In this document: one piece after another, positions 39,292 through 48,430 of the stretch | Numbering within the stretch: position 1 is the first letter of the stretch | Layout: each line of letters begins with the position of its first letter | Assembly (NCBI RefSeq): GCF_016900355.1 | Contig: NZ_JACJKA010000014.1 | Location: forward strand, 1-64,000 | DNA: 64,000 nucleotides | Origin: Bacteroides mediterraneensis | GTDB taxonomy: Bacteria > Bacteroidota > Bacteroidia > Bacteroidales > Bacteroidaceae | Direction of reading: 5' to 3' | Made by a program: the position numbers and the translations under genes | The notes under the pieces: model-generated | What the model saw: the letters and a program-made list of their open reading frames with translations, nothing else | The model's database searches: none | Told to the model about the DNA's origin: nothing

Positions 39292-42200
39292 TTACTTCTT
39301 GTTTCGCTTCGGCAGGGTAAACCATACGCTGAATCCTTTTCCTTCGTTCCATGCACAAGCATTGATACGGCAGCCTCTCCGTCCGCCATACTCGTCGTGG
39401 TCGCGGATAATCTGCTTGCATACCAGATATTCCGTACCCGAAAGATGCGAACCATCGCCCGACGGACACATCCGTTTTTTGTCGGGATAGAACAAGGCAT
39501 TAAGTACCTCCTGCGGATAACTACGACGTGTATCGATAAAGTCTACCCGGACAAATCCATCTTCCTCCTTTGCTTCCAGCCGTAACGTTCCCGAAGCCTC
39601 GTACCGTACGGCCTCGTCAATCAGGTTTTCCAGCAAGAAAAGCAACAACACCCGATCGCCCGTCACCCACAACGGAGGTATCTCGGCTTGCCATTCCAGG
39701 GTGAAGTTCCGCTTACGCATCGTTTTCTTCAGGTATTTGCCAGCCCCTTCGGCCAGTTCCTCCATACTCACCTCCGTACGACGGAAAGTCACTTCCTCCA
39801 GCTGCCGCGACGCACACGAACTGAGCAGGGTAAAAATATCCTTATAGTATCCGACCAGTTCGGCCATATTCTCCAGCAGTTCCTTCCGCTGTGCCTCCGT
39901 GATGTCACCACTCAAGCGGTCGGCCACCTGCTTGATGCGACTCGGATAATAAATCGTTTCATGCTTGATCGTGGAAAGGCAGTTGTCGAGCACCATATTC
40001 TGCACGTGCAACTGGTTTTCCTCGAAGAGAGAGCGACGAGCCTCATCCTGTGCCAGCTCAATGTCGTGAAACTTCCGGTTAACCCGCACCACCACATTAT
40101 ACAGCATTACCGCCAGGTAGTTGCACACCATCTCCACCAGCAAGCGGTCTTCTTCACGGCTATAGGCCCGAGCCAGCTTCAAGGCCAGCACCCCCACGCA
40201 ATGCTTTTCGCCCCCGGTTTCCACCCACAACGGCAGGAAACTCCATTTCGTGGCTCCCGTCCACTGCATCTGTCCCGAGTCATAACACCGCTGCAGCCGT
40301 TCATGCAATTCCTCTTCCCCGTCTTCTGCGGCAAAACAAACCGTTTTCAGGCGACAAGTTTCTTCGTCATACACCGCCAGCGCCATATTCTCCAGCAAGA
40401 GTATTTCGTTCAGTTCGTTAAACATACAGCGGACCATCTTCTCCAATGCTTCGTCGCCCAAGGCCTCTGTGCCTGATGCCGCCGAGAACAACGTCCGGTT
40501 CACCACAAACACCTGCTCCATATTATAACGATAGTGCAACCGATGGCGCAGGTAAAGCGCATAATATGCAATCAAGCACCCGCACACCAGAAGCACAAAC
40601 AGCGACAGGGCAATCCGCTTGTTGCTGGCCGAACGCTGCATCTGCAAGCAGTATTCCTCAAGCGAGTTGTCCTTGCTCAACCGCTTGTAAAGCGATGCAT
40701 AAGCCGCATTGTTGTAACGGTACTTCCGGAAATCCTTCACGGCCAGTGCCGCCACCGCCGCCTCGTTGCGCACATCGAGCAAGATGAAATAATCTGTATC
40801 GAACGATTCAGCCAGCCAGGCAAGTTCGGCCCCATCGCCCTCTCCTTCCAGACGGAGCAACGGTCCGTTCTTCCCCGAATAGCGAAGGTAATGAGCATTC
40901 ATATAATACAACACACTGTCGGCCAATACCAGTGCCGCAGCATGTTCGCCGTGTACATTGCACTCATACACCCAATTGGCATAGTCGTTGGCAATGGCCA
41001 GCAAGCTGTCGTAAGGCGCCACCTTCCCACTGTCGGGCACAGGTTGCACCGGCTGCTGCTTGGAAGAACAGGCCACTCCTACCAGCAGGCAGAAGCCCAG
41101 CCACAACAGACCCACCATCCGCCGTGCTCCCTTCGGCAAGCGGAACGAGAAACGGCTGCCTTTTCCTAAGGTGCTCTGTATGTCGAACCGACAGACCGCA
41201 AACACACTGTTTGTCTTCCGGTATTTCTCAATAATCCCCTTGCAGTTCATCAGCCCGAACCCATGTCCTTTCTGACGCTGAAGCTCTGCCGCATCGGTCG
41301 CTGTCTCCATGCCGATGGCTCCGGAATCGTACACCTTCTCACCCAAGATACGCGACCGGTCCTTCTCCGACAATCCCGGTCCATTGTCTTCCACCGCAAT
41401 CTCCACGTAGTCGGATGTTTCCTCGGCCGAGAGACTCACCCGTCCCCCTTCCTGCGTGTACTTGCGGGCATTCTCCACCAACGTGTTGATCATGAAGAGG
41501 GTCAAAGCCTTGTCGGCTTTCACGCAGGCCGTAGTATCCCCCACCGTGAGCGTCTGTTTCTTCAACTCAAACGAACGACGTCCCTTGGCGATAATGGCAA
41601 ACAGCTCCTCCAGGTCGAAATTTTCGATATGAAGGCTCAGCGTACCCTGCCGCATCTTGATCCACAAGGCCAGTATGTCATTGTATTCATTGATTTTCGT
41701 CACCAGTTCATCAATGTACACCAGTTTTCCCTTCCGCAGCGTTTCATCGCCACCCGAGGGTAAAGACCGGAGCTTACGCACTTCGTTCACCATTCGGTCG
41801 ATGTAGGGCACAATTCCCGTTACAATGGAAAGACAAGCCTTCTTCACCTCGTTCTGCCGTTTGTTTTCCATGAGGTGCAACTCATGAAGATACTGTTCCT
41901 TCTCCAATCGTTTCTGTTCCTCATCGAGTGACACCAGGTTCAAACCGTGTTCCAGCGTCCAGGCCAGATAGGGCAACAACAACCGGATAAGTGCCTGTTC
42001 TTCTTTCCGTACCGGTGCATCCAGCCACATCCACAACTTCCCCACTGTCACCGACTTACCCGGTGCCTGCAGTTCAAACACTTGCGGTGTACCCTCTCCC
42101 TGATGGCACGGAACCTCCTCCGCCTCTCCTTCCTCACAGAAAGTAATGCACACGTCGCACACCCCAAACAATGCCTTCAGTTCCGGTTTCATGACTTCGG

Positions 42201-43713
42201 CCACCGCTTCAGCTACTTCCTCCCGACGGGTCGCTGAGGCCGGAACCGCCCCCGTAATCTGCTGGCAAAGTCCCAGCACCCGCTTCAATTCGGCGAGATA
42301 CACGGTATTCTTTTCCCGCCATGACCGGTTCAGCCAGACAAACAACACCACCAGTACCAAACAACCAGCTGCCACCAGCCACAAGAGCACGTTCAGCTGC
42401 CGGGTCTCTTTCTCCAGCGCCGTGTAACGACTCTCCAGTTCCTTGTCCTGTCGCGTGTAATCGAGGATATCCAAATACACGTTGCGGTTGTAGTCCGACT
42501 CCGCCTTACAGCCCATGGCCGAATACGTACGACTCAGCTGTTCCCGCAAGCGGGCAATCCATTCAGGCACGGTATTGATACCCTCGTCATTGATCCATTG
42601 CAGCTCAATGGAAGTTGTCCCTCCCGGCTGATACGCCTGCAGACGGTCGAGTGTATCCGTACAATGATAATACTTTTCATGATGCAGATTCACATAATTC
42701 AAGGCCTTCTTCAGGTTGACCAGCGCCTTTTCCGGCTGCCCGGTATAATTATAGAAAGTGGCCAGAGTGCGATACGTTCCCGAAATCTGATACCAGTCGC
42801 CATACCGTTTGAATAATCCTAATGCTTCCTTGGCAAACACCAGTGGCAGACTGTCCACCGGCAGACTCTCGGGATTGACCAATCGCAGCAATCCCGCCCG
42901 CTTTTCGCTCAGCAATTCCCGGTTGCTGCGGAACACCAGCAGTTCCGCCATGGCCTGCAAGGCATTGGCCTCAAAATAGATATACCCCCGAGCCTGTGCC
43001 ACCTGCAGACACTGCACCAGATAACCGAACTCCCCAAGCGTCACCTCCTCGCGGGTAGGCGCTTCGTACATGCCGCCCGAACCTCGCATATACACATAAT
43101 ACAACCACTGTGCCGTATCCCCTTTCAAGGCTTCTTCGGGCACCGCATTAATGGCCTGCATGGATTCCTTGTCCTGCTGCAAGTAATAGTAATAAATTCC
43201 TGAAACAATGTAGAACTCCGAGAGGGCATAGTTCAGCCGCCCCTCCAAACCGTTCTCTTCCAAGGAAGAACGGTCTTCATTGATGCGCCGCAGACGCTGC
43301 ATCGCACTGTTATGATAATCATAGAACTCTTTGTTTCGCGACGTGCGCTGACAGATTTTCATCATCCCCACATCAGCCACCAGCCGTTCGATTTCGTTCT
43401 TGCTGGCCTCTGAGGCTTTCTGGAACAGGCGAGCCGCATGCTCAAAATCCATCCGCATAAACGCACAGAACCCCATGTTGTTCAGAGCCTCTGCCCGACC
43501 CGATGCATACCCATCGGACAACCTCAACGCTTCCGTAGCCGCCCGAGAAGACAAGGAAAGATCTTTATAGCGTACCTCATATGCTACACGGTTCAGCGAA
43601 TCCACCCGGACACGGTCTTCCTGAGACAGCCGACGCTGGCACGAGGGCCACAGCATGACACACACCAGGCACATCAGCCCCCACATCCCTATCTTTCGAA
43701 AACCTTCCTTCAT
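39292..43713 (-). CDS. Tandem double sensor histidine kinase
   Basis: A 1473-residue protein built like two sensor kinases in series; similar Bacteroides proteins carry DUF5112/DUF5113 labels. Half 1: lipoprotein-like N-terminus (VMLWPSC), a TPR-like periplasmic domain to ~430, a membrane helix (~442-460), then a kinase core with N box NTLVENARKYT (~745), DNGPGL (~775) and GHGFGL (~815). Half 2 starts like a separate protein at M866 (MVGLLWLGFCLLVGVACSS), with a second periplasmic part, a helix at ~1032-1055 and another kinase core. In half 1 the phosphoacceptor site lacks His (CLSIVTGIVPYIDR, ~626-640). In half 2 it has it (CLSTIKHETIYYPSR, H1251), but its G boxes are degenerate (DTRRSYP; GSHLSGTEYL). 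The halves may act together. The response regulator follows. Confidence 0.82.
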   Translation of the reverse strand: MKEGFRKIGMWGLMCLVCVMLWPSCQRRLSQEDRVRVDSLNRVAYEVRYKDLSLSSRAATEALRLSDGYASGRAEALNNMGFCAFMRMDFEHAARLFQKASEASKNEIERLVADVGMMKICQRTSRNKEFYDYHNSAMQRLRRINEDRSSLEENGLEGRLNYALSEFYIVSGIYYYYLQQDKESMQAINAVPEEALKGDTAQWLYYVYMRGSGGMYEAPTREEVTLGEFGYLVQCLQVAQARGYIYFEANALQAMAELLVFRSNRELLSEKRAGLLRLVNPESLPVDSLPLVFAKEALGLFKRYGDWYQISGTYRTLATFYNYTGQPEKALVNLKKALNYVNLHHEKYYHCTDTLDRLQAYQPGGTTSIELQWINDEGINTVPEWIARLREQLSRTYSAMGCKAESDYNRNVYLDILDYTRQDKELESRYTALEKETRQLNVLLWLVAAGCLVLVVLFVWLNRSWREKNTVYLAELKRVLGLCQQITGAVPASATRREEVAEAVAEVMKPELKALFGVCDVCITFCEEGEAEEVPCHQGEGTPQVFELQAPGKSVTVGKLWMWLDAPVRKEEQALIRLLLPYLAWTLEHGLNLVSLDEEQKRLEKEQYLHELHLMENKRQNEVKKACLSIVTGIVPYIDRMVNEVRKLRSLPSGGDETLRKGKLVYIDELVTKINEYNDILALWIKMRQGTLSLHIENFDLEELFAIIAKGRRSFELKKQTLTVGDTTACVKADKALTLFMINTLVENARKYTQEGGRVSLSAEETSDYVEIAVEDNGPGLSEKDRSRILGEKVYDSGAIGMETATDAAELQRQKGHGFGLMNCKGIIEKYRKTNSVFAVCRFDIQSTLGKGSRFSFRLPKGARRMVGLLWLGFCLLVGVACSSKQQPVQPVPDSGKVAPYDSLLAIANDYANWVYECNVHGEHAAALVLADSVLYYMNAHYLRYSGKNGPLLRLEGEGDGAELAWLAESFDTDYFILLDVRNEAAVAALAVKDFRKYRYNNAAYASLYKRLSKDNSLEEYCLQMQRSASNKRIALSLFVLLVCGCLIAYYALYLRHRLHYRYNMEQVFVVNRTLFSAASGTEALGDEALEKMVRCMFNELNEILLLENMALAVYDEETCRLKTVCFAAEDGEEELHERLQRCYDSGQMQWTGATKWSFLPLWVETGGEKHCVGVLALKLARAYSREEDRLLVEMVCNYLAVMLYNVVVRVNRKFHDIELAQDEARRSLFEENQLHVQNMVLDNCLSTIKHETIYYPSRIKQVADRLSGDITEAQRKELLENMAELVGYYKDIFTLLSSCASRQLEEVTFRRTEVSMEELAEGAGKYLKKTMRKRNFTLEWQAEIPPLWVTGDRVLLLFLLENLIDEAVRYEASGTLRLEAKEEDGFVRVDFIDTRRSYPQEVLNALFYPDKKRMCPSGDGSHLSGTEYLVCKQIIRDHDEYGGRRGCRINACAWNEGKGFSVWFTLPKRNKK

Positions 43714-43791
43714 AAACGCACGCCTACAAGTTCAGACAAATGTAAGAAGTTCCCTTTTAAAAACCATCCCACCGGATGATAAAAAAACAAA

Positions 43792-43839
43792 AGAGAGATT
43801 GCAGCGTCCGTACATTCTCCGGCATGCTGTAATCTCTCT
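43792..43839 (-). terminator. Terminator of the histone-like gene
   Basis: AGAGAGATTGCAGC (43792-43805) pairs with GCTGTAATCTCTCT (43826-43839), 14 bp with one G-U pair. On the minus strand the stem is followed by TTTTGTTTTTTT. Confidence 0.8.
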
Positions 43840-43870
43840 CCCTCAGACATGAGTCCGTCTTGAAAACTAT

Positions 43871-44047
43871 TTATTTTTTTGACTCTTCCAGAGATACTTT
43901 TCTAAATTCTTTCAAAACTTTTTCCAACTCCAAGGATGCCTTGCGTGCACGAGTGCCTGCAGCTTTGTTACCTTTTTCAGCCTGCAATTCAGCATCTGCA
44001 ACCAAAGCAGCATTTAATTCTTTGATTTTTGCAATTAATTCGTTCAT
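43871..44047 (-). CDS. Histone H1-like small DNA-binding protein
   Basis: A 58-residue protein too short for standard frame listings. It reads MNELIAKIKELNAALVADAE, then LQAEKGNKAAGTRARKASLE and LEKVLKEFRKVSLEESKK. The AAGTRARKAS core and Lys/Ala-rich helices match the histone H1-like (Hc1-type) proteins encoded throughout Bacteroidetes, thought to bind DNA as abundant nucleoid proteins. Codon use (GCT, GTT, AAA) differs from the GC-richer neighbours and fits high expression. TTACTTTG at 44080-44087 on the minus strand is a near -7 element, and a strong terminator follows. Confidence 0.88.
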   Translation of the reverse strand: MNELIAKIKELNAALVADAELQAEKGNKAAGTRARKASLELEKVLKEFRKVSLEESKK

Positions 44048-44164
44048 AATTCTGACTATGATTTTTGATTAAACATATTCAAAGTAAATACAAATACCTC
44101 AATCTGATACTTTTACACACTCTTTTTTTGCAAATTTTAATAGAAAAGTCTATACTTTGTGCAT

Positions 44165-45448
44165 TCATACAAATTTTACTTCCATTTTTATGATAAATCG
44201 CGTTTCTGACGTCACTCTAAAGCGGTTGTCCACACGTTCTTCCACCAGCCATACCACTCGATCTCCATCGCACACGACCCACTGATTCTCTTTATCAAAA
44301 CGGGAGAACTTTTTATCGCGCAAATAGTTACGCACCGACTTGAAGCCCTTCATGCCGAAAGGAATAAACTTATCCCCCGACTGCCACTTGCGAAGCACCA
44401 GTTCACCTTCCACCACCTCCGCGTCCACATAAGCTACCTTATTATCATGAGGCACCGTAAAAGGAGGCTCCACTTCCATCCGTTTCAGCAGCAGTTCCGG
44501 CAGGCATTCCGTTCCTTCCCCGGCCCGACGACGGATCAGGCGCCCCCGGTCAATCAGCAACGTCCAGTCACGACTATAAAACATCCGTCCTGACTCTCCC
44601 TGCAACGCCCGGAACACATCGTCCACCTGCGCCGCATTGAATCCCAGCGGATGCAACAGTTCGAACAACAGATTCTTTGCCCCTGGCTCCCGACACAAGG
44701 CCGGAATATCAATCGTCTCTCCGTCGGGTATCACCCGCTGCTTGGCCTCTTCCATGGCCTTGTGATACACCACCGCCACATCGGACAAACGGCGGGCCGT
44801 TTCGGCAATCGTCTCACTGACAGAGGGATTGAGGGTTTCCAACAACGGAATCACGTGCAGCCGGAGTTTGTTGCGCATAAACTCATCCTGCAAGTTCGTA
44901 CTGTCGGTCACATAGTCCTGTCCCAGGGAAGTCAGATAATCCAATATCTCTGCCCGACTCACGCACAAGAGCGGACGCACCACCTCGCCGTTCACCGGAC
45001 GGATGCCTTGCAAACCGTCGATACCCGTACCCCGCACCAAGTTGAGCAGAAATGTCTCCACGCTGTCATCGCGGTGATGGGCTACCGCCACTACCTTCGC
45101 TCCGCATGCCTGCAACCGTTCGGAAAACCAGCCATAACGCAGTTCCCGTGCCGCCATTTCGATGGAAATGCCTTTGGAAGCCGCATACGCCTGCGTGTCG
45201 AAATGCGTCACGTGCAAAGGCACCCCCAGCCTTTCGGCCAGATCGCGCACAAACCGCTCGTCGCGCACCGACTCCTCTCCGCGGAGGTGAAAATTACAAT
45301 GAGCTGCCTCACACGCATATCCCAGTTGAAGCAGTACCCGCAGCAATGCCACCGAATCGGCTCCGCCGCTCAGTGCCACCAGCACTTTGTCGCCACGGCC
45401 AAACAAGTGCTTCTCTTCGATAAACTGACTGACTTTCCTTGCAAACAT
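44165..45448 (-). CDS. tilS: tRNA(Ile)-lysidine synthase
   Basis: A 427-residue cytoplasmic enzyme that attaches lysine to C34 of the CAU-anticodon tRNA-Ile using ATP, changing its decoding to AUA. The PP-loop is LVALSGGADSVALLRVL (S27-S32). AAHCNFHLRGEESVRDERFV, VAVAHHRDDSVETFLLNLVRGTG and GIRPVNGEVVRPLLCVSRAEI are all family hallmarks, and the C-terminal domain ends with SGDKFIPFGMKGFKSVRNYLRDKKF. It is essential in bacteria. ATG 45448 lies only 5 bp from a minus-strand TATGTTTG, so a nearly leaderless transcript is possible. It is divergent from feoAB. Confidence 0.95.
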   Translation of the reverse strand: MFARKVSQFIEEKHLFGRGDKVLVALSGGADSVALLRVLLQLGYACEAAHCNFHLRGEESVRDERFVRDLAERLGVPLHVTHFDTQAYAASKGISIEMAARELRYGWFSERLQACGAKVVAVAHHRDDSVETFLLNLVRGTGIDGLQGIRPVNGEVVRPLLCVSRAEILDYLTSLGQDYVTDSTNLQDEFMRNKLRLHVIPLLETLNPSVSETIAETARRLSDVAVVYHKAMEEAKQRVIPDGETIDIPALCREPGAKNLLFELLHPLGFNAAQVDDVFRALQGESGRMFYSRDWTLLIDRGRLIRRRAGEGTECLPELLLKRMEVEPPFTVPHDNKVAYVDAEVVEGELVLRKWQSGDKFIPFGMKGFKSVRNYLRDKKFSRFDKENQWVVCDGDRVVWLVEERVDNRFRVTSETRFIIKMEVKFV

Positions 45449-45518
45449 ATTGCAAACATAGAGATAAAAAATGAGAAATATCCCTATAAAGATTACAATT
45501 TAAAAACGGTCTAAATAA

Positions 45519-45550
45519 CTTGCGAGAAAGAAAGCAATACCGTATCTTTG
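45519..45550 (+). promoter_or_regulatory. Promoter of the feo operon
   Basis: CTTG (45519-45522) and TATCTTTG (45543-45550) are 20 bp apart, 27 bp before ATG 45578. I see no convincing Fur box palindrome here. Confidence 0.6.
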
Positions 45551-45577
45551 CAAGGAAATAAAAACGATGCATACAAC

Positions 45578-48049
45578 ATGAAACTTTCAGAATTGAAAAC
45601 CGGTGAGAAAGGCGTCATTATCAAGGTCCTCGGACACGGAGGATTCCGACGCCGCATCATCGAAATGGGGTTCATCAAAGGAAAGACTGTAGAGGTGGTG
45701 CTCAACGCCCCGCTCAAAGACCCCATCAAATATAAAATCATGGGATACGAAGTCTCCCTCCGCCGGCAGGAAGCCGACATGATTGAAATTGTCAGCGAAG
45801 AAGAAGCACGGCGCACCATGGAGACCGACACTTACCATGAGCCCATCTCACAAGGCATCCCCGTCAGCGACGAAGTGATGCGCAACATCGCACAAGGAAA
45901 ACGACGGACCATCAACGTGGCCCTGGTGGGCAACCCCAACTGCGGAAAGACCTCACTCTTCAACGTGGCTTCGGGCGGACACGAGCACGTGGGCAACTAC
46001 AGCGGTGTGACCGTGGATGCGAAAGAAGGCTTCTTCGACTTCCAAGGCTATCACTTCCGTCTGGTGGACCTACCGGGTACGTATTCCCTCTCGGCCTACA
46101 GCCCGGAGGAACTCTACGTGCGCAAGCACATCATCGAGGAAACCCCGGATGTCATCATCAACGTGGTGGATGCGGGTAACCTGGAACGTAACCTCTACCT
46201 CACCACCCAGCTCATCGACATGAACGTGCGCATGGTCATCGCCCTCAACATGTACGATGCCTTGCAGCACAGCGGCAACAAGCTGAACTATCACAAACTG
46301 AGCGAACTGCTGGGTGTGCCCATCGTACCGACCATCAGCCGCACGGGCGAAGGCATCGACAACCTGTTCCACGTCATCATCGGCCTGTATGAAGGTATCG
46401 ACTTCATGGGACAGAAAGATGAAATCAAGAACGAAATCCTCCGTGAGTTCCGCGAATGGCACGACGCCTACGTACCCGACCATAAATACAAAGGCTCGGA
46501 AGACAATTTCACGGCCAAAGGCTTCATCCGACATATCCACATCAACCACGGTCCGGAACTTGAACGGAGCATCGATGCGATAAAGAAGGAAATCAGCAAG
46601 AACGAAAATATCCGTCACAAATACTCCACCCGTTTCCTGGCCATCAAGTTGCTGGAAAACGACAAGGACATCGAGACACGCGTCATCGCCCCGCTGCCCA
46701 ACGGCAAGGAGATTCTGGCGGCCCGCGACAAGGAGGCGGAGCGTCTGCGCCAGCTGGGCAACGACGACACCGAACAATGCATCGCCGATGCCAAATATGC
46801 CTTCATCTCGGGTGCCCTGAAGGAAACCTTCACGCAAAACAACCACGATACGGAGACCTTCACACGGGTGGTGGACAGCATCGTAACCAACCGATTCTGG
46901 GGATATCCCATCTTCTTCATCTTCCTGTATATCATGTTCGAGGGAACCTTCGTATTGGGAGAATATCCACAGCGACTCATTGAATGGATTGTGGAACTCA
47001 TCGGTCAAGGGGCCGAGAAGTTCCTGAGCCCAGGCCCGCTGAAAGACATGATTATAGACGGTATCATCGGCGGTGTGGGAGGCGTCATCGTATTCCTGCC
47101 CAACATCCTGCTGCTCTACTTCTTTATCTCGTTCATGGAAGACTCCGGTTACATGGCTCGTGCTGCCTTTATCATGGATAAAATCATGCACAAGATGGGA
47201 CTTCACGGCAAGTCGTTCATCCCGCTCATCATGGGCTTCGGTTGCAACGTACCGGCCATCCTGACTTCCCGCATCATTGAAAGCCGTAAGGCCCGCCTGG
47301 TGACCATGCTGATTAACCCGCTCATGTCGTGCAGCGCCCGTCTGCCCATCTACCTGGTGCTGATCGGGGCTTTCTTCCCAGGCAAGGCCAGTCTGATTCT
47401 GCTGTCCATCTATGCCATCGGTATTTTGCTGGCTGTACTCATGGCCCGCATCTTCACCAAATTCCTGGTGAAAGGTGACGACACGCCTTTCGTGATGGAA
47501 CTTCCGCCCTACCGTATGCCGACGGCCAAGGTCGTGCTGCGCCACACATGGGAGAAAGGAAAGCAATACCTCAAGAAGATGGGAGGTATCATCATGGTGG
47601 CTTCCATCATCATCTGGTTCCTGGGCTACTATCCGAACCACGATGCCTATACCACCACGGCCGAACAGCAGGAAAACTCCTACATCGGTCAGCTGGGCAA
47701 GGCCATTGAGCCAGCCCTTGAGCCGTTAGGATTCGACTGGAAGATGGGCATCGGTATCCTGTCAGGTGTCGGAGCGAAAGAACTGATTGTAAGTACGCTG
47801 AGCGTGCTCTACACCAACGACGGTGACCTCGACAAGGTGAACCTCTCCGAGCGTCTCCCCATCACGCCGCTCGTGGCCTACTGCTACATGTTGTTCGTGC
47901 TAATTTATTTCCCGTGTATCGCCACCCTGGCTGCCATCCGACAAGAGTCGCGCAGCTGGAAATGGCCCGTCTTTGCCGCGGTCTATACCACCGTATTGGC
48001 TTGGATTGTGGCGTTTGCGGTACACCAGATAGGAAGTTTGTTTATTTAA
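45578..48049 (+). CDS. feoB: FeoA-FeoB fusion, ferrous iron transporter
   Basis: An 823-residue Fe(II) importer in which a FeoA SH3-like domain (residues 1-75, MKLSELKTGEKGVIIKVLGH, IKYKIMGYEVSLRRQEADMI) is fused to FeoB. The cytoplasmic G domain has G1 GNPNCGKTSLFN (from 118), G3 DLPGTYSLSAYSPEE and G4 NMYD. The membrane part contains GVGGVIVFLPNILLLYFFISFMEDSGYMARAAFIMD (gate region, given here in outline), FGCNVPAI and SCSARLPIYLVLIGAFF, then VGAKELIVSTLSVLY. FeoAB fusions are common in Bacteroidetes. The ATG at 45578 follows the promoter. A Cys-rich small membrane protein comes 20 bp later. Confidence 0.95.
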   Translation: MKLSELKTGEKGVIIKVLGHGGFRRRIIEMGFIKGKTVEVVLNAPLKDPIKYKIMGYEVSLRRQEADMIEIVSEEEARRTMETDTYHEPISQGIPVSDEVMRNIAQGKRRTINVALVGNPNCGKTSLFNVASGGHEHVGNYSGVTVDAKEGFFDFQGYHFRLVDLPGTYSLSAYSPEELYVRKHIIEETPDVIINVVDAGNLERNLYLTTQLIDMNVRMVIALNMYDALQHSGNKLNYHKLSELLGVPIVPTISRTGEGIDNLFHVIIGLYEGIDFMGQKDEIKNEILREFREWHDAYVPDHKYKGSEDNFTAKGFIRHIHINHGPELERSIDAIKKEISKNENIRHKYSTRFLAIKLLENDKDIETRVIAPLPNGKEILAARDKEAERLRQLGNDDTEQCIADAKYAFISGALKETFTQNNHDTETFTRVVDSIVTNRFWGYPIFFIFLYIMFEGTFVLGEYPQRLIEWIVELIGQGAEKFLSPGPLKDMIIDGIIGGVGGVIVFLPNILLLYFFISFMEDSGYMARAAFIMDKIMHKMGLHGKSFIPLIMGFGCNVPAILTSRIIESRKARLVTMLINPLMSCSARLPIYLVLIGAFFPGKASLILLSIYAIGILLAVLMARIFTKFLVKGDDTPFVMELPPYRMPTAKVVLRHTWEKGKQYLKKMGGIIMVASIIIWFLGYYPNHDAYTTTAEQQENSYIGQLGKAIEPALEPLGFDWKMGIGILSGVGAKELIVSTLSVLYTNDGDLDKVNLSERLPITPLVAYCYMLFVLIYFPCIATLAAIRQESRSWKWPVFAAVYTTVLAWIVAFAVHQIGSLFI

Positions 48050-48069
48050 AACCTTAAAAAAACTACATT

Positions 48070-48276
48070 ATGAGTATGCAAGACCTTTTCGTATATATCA
48101 TCGTAGCCGGCTGCGTGCTTTGGAGTGGCAGACACTTCTTCCGTCAGGTTATCCGGCGGAAAGGACACGCCAGCGGATGCGGCTGCACCGGGTGCAGCGG
48201 ATGTACCGGATGTGCCCTGCACAAGGATTTGGATAGTCTGAAAAAACGCACTTGCGTTTCAGATAAAACGCTTTGA
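48070..48276 (+). CDS. FeoB-associated Cys-rich membrane protein
   Basis: A 68-residue protein with one membrane helix (LFVYIIVAGCVLWSGRHFF) and a Cys-rich tail GCGCTGCSGCTGCALHKD. That is the pattern of the FeoB-associated family, which may shuttle or sense Fe(II) next to the FeoB pore, taking a FeoC-like place. It is the second gene of the operon. The last 11 residues (KKRTCVSDKTL) are encoded by a 22-bp palindrome array: the stop codon lies inside repeat unit 2. The real ancestral C-terminus probably ended near DSL, so the array seems to have invaded or grown from the gene's 3' end. Confidence 0.85.
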   Translation: MSMQDLFVYIIVAGCVLWSGRHFFRQVIRRKGHASGCGCTGCSGCTGCALHKDLDSLKKRTCVSDKTL

Positions 48277-48369
48277 CGTTTGAATCAAAACGCCTTTACG
48301 TTTTAGGTAAAACGCACTTGCGTTTCAAACCAAACGCCCTTACGTTTTTCATCGAACGTAAGGGCGTTT
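48244..48369. repeat. 22-bp tandem palindrome array B2
   Basis: Six units start at 48244, 48266, 48288, 48310, 48332 and 48354, exactly 22 bp apart. They read AAACGCACTTGCGTTT, AAACGCTTTGACGTTT, AAACGCCTTTACGTTT, AAACGCACTTGCGTTT, AAACGCCCTTACGTTT and GAACGTAAGGGCGTTT. The first two overlap the end of the Cys-rich protein gene; the last two form the operon's terminator. Same consensus and period as array B1, 18 kb away. Confidence 0.8.
48332..48369 (+). terminator. Terminator of the feo operon made from two repeat units
   Basis: AAACGCCCTTACGTT (48332-48346) and AACGTAAGGGCGTTT (48355-48369) form a perfect 15-bp stem followed by TTTT. The arms are units 5 and 6 of array B2, which have become exact complements of each other. 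Confidence 0.85.
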
Positions 48370-48430
48370 TTTATGTATTTTATTTACTGTTGATTTTCAG
48401 CAGGTTAAGAATTTCATTTCCCCGGTTCTG

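Noticed and set aside
45481-45577. Fur box upstream of feoAB
   Set aside because: No convincing 19-bp palindrome of the GATAATGATAATCATTATC kind is present around the promoter.
46070-47641. 523-codon open frame antisense to feoB
   Set aside because: Shadow of the FeoB frame; no recognisable domain, His/Asp/Val-rich composition typical of antisense reading.
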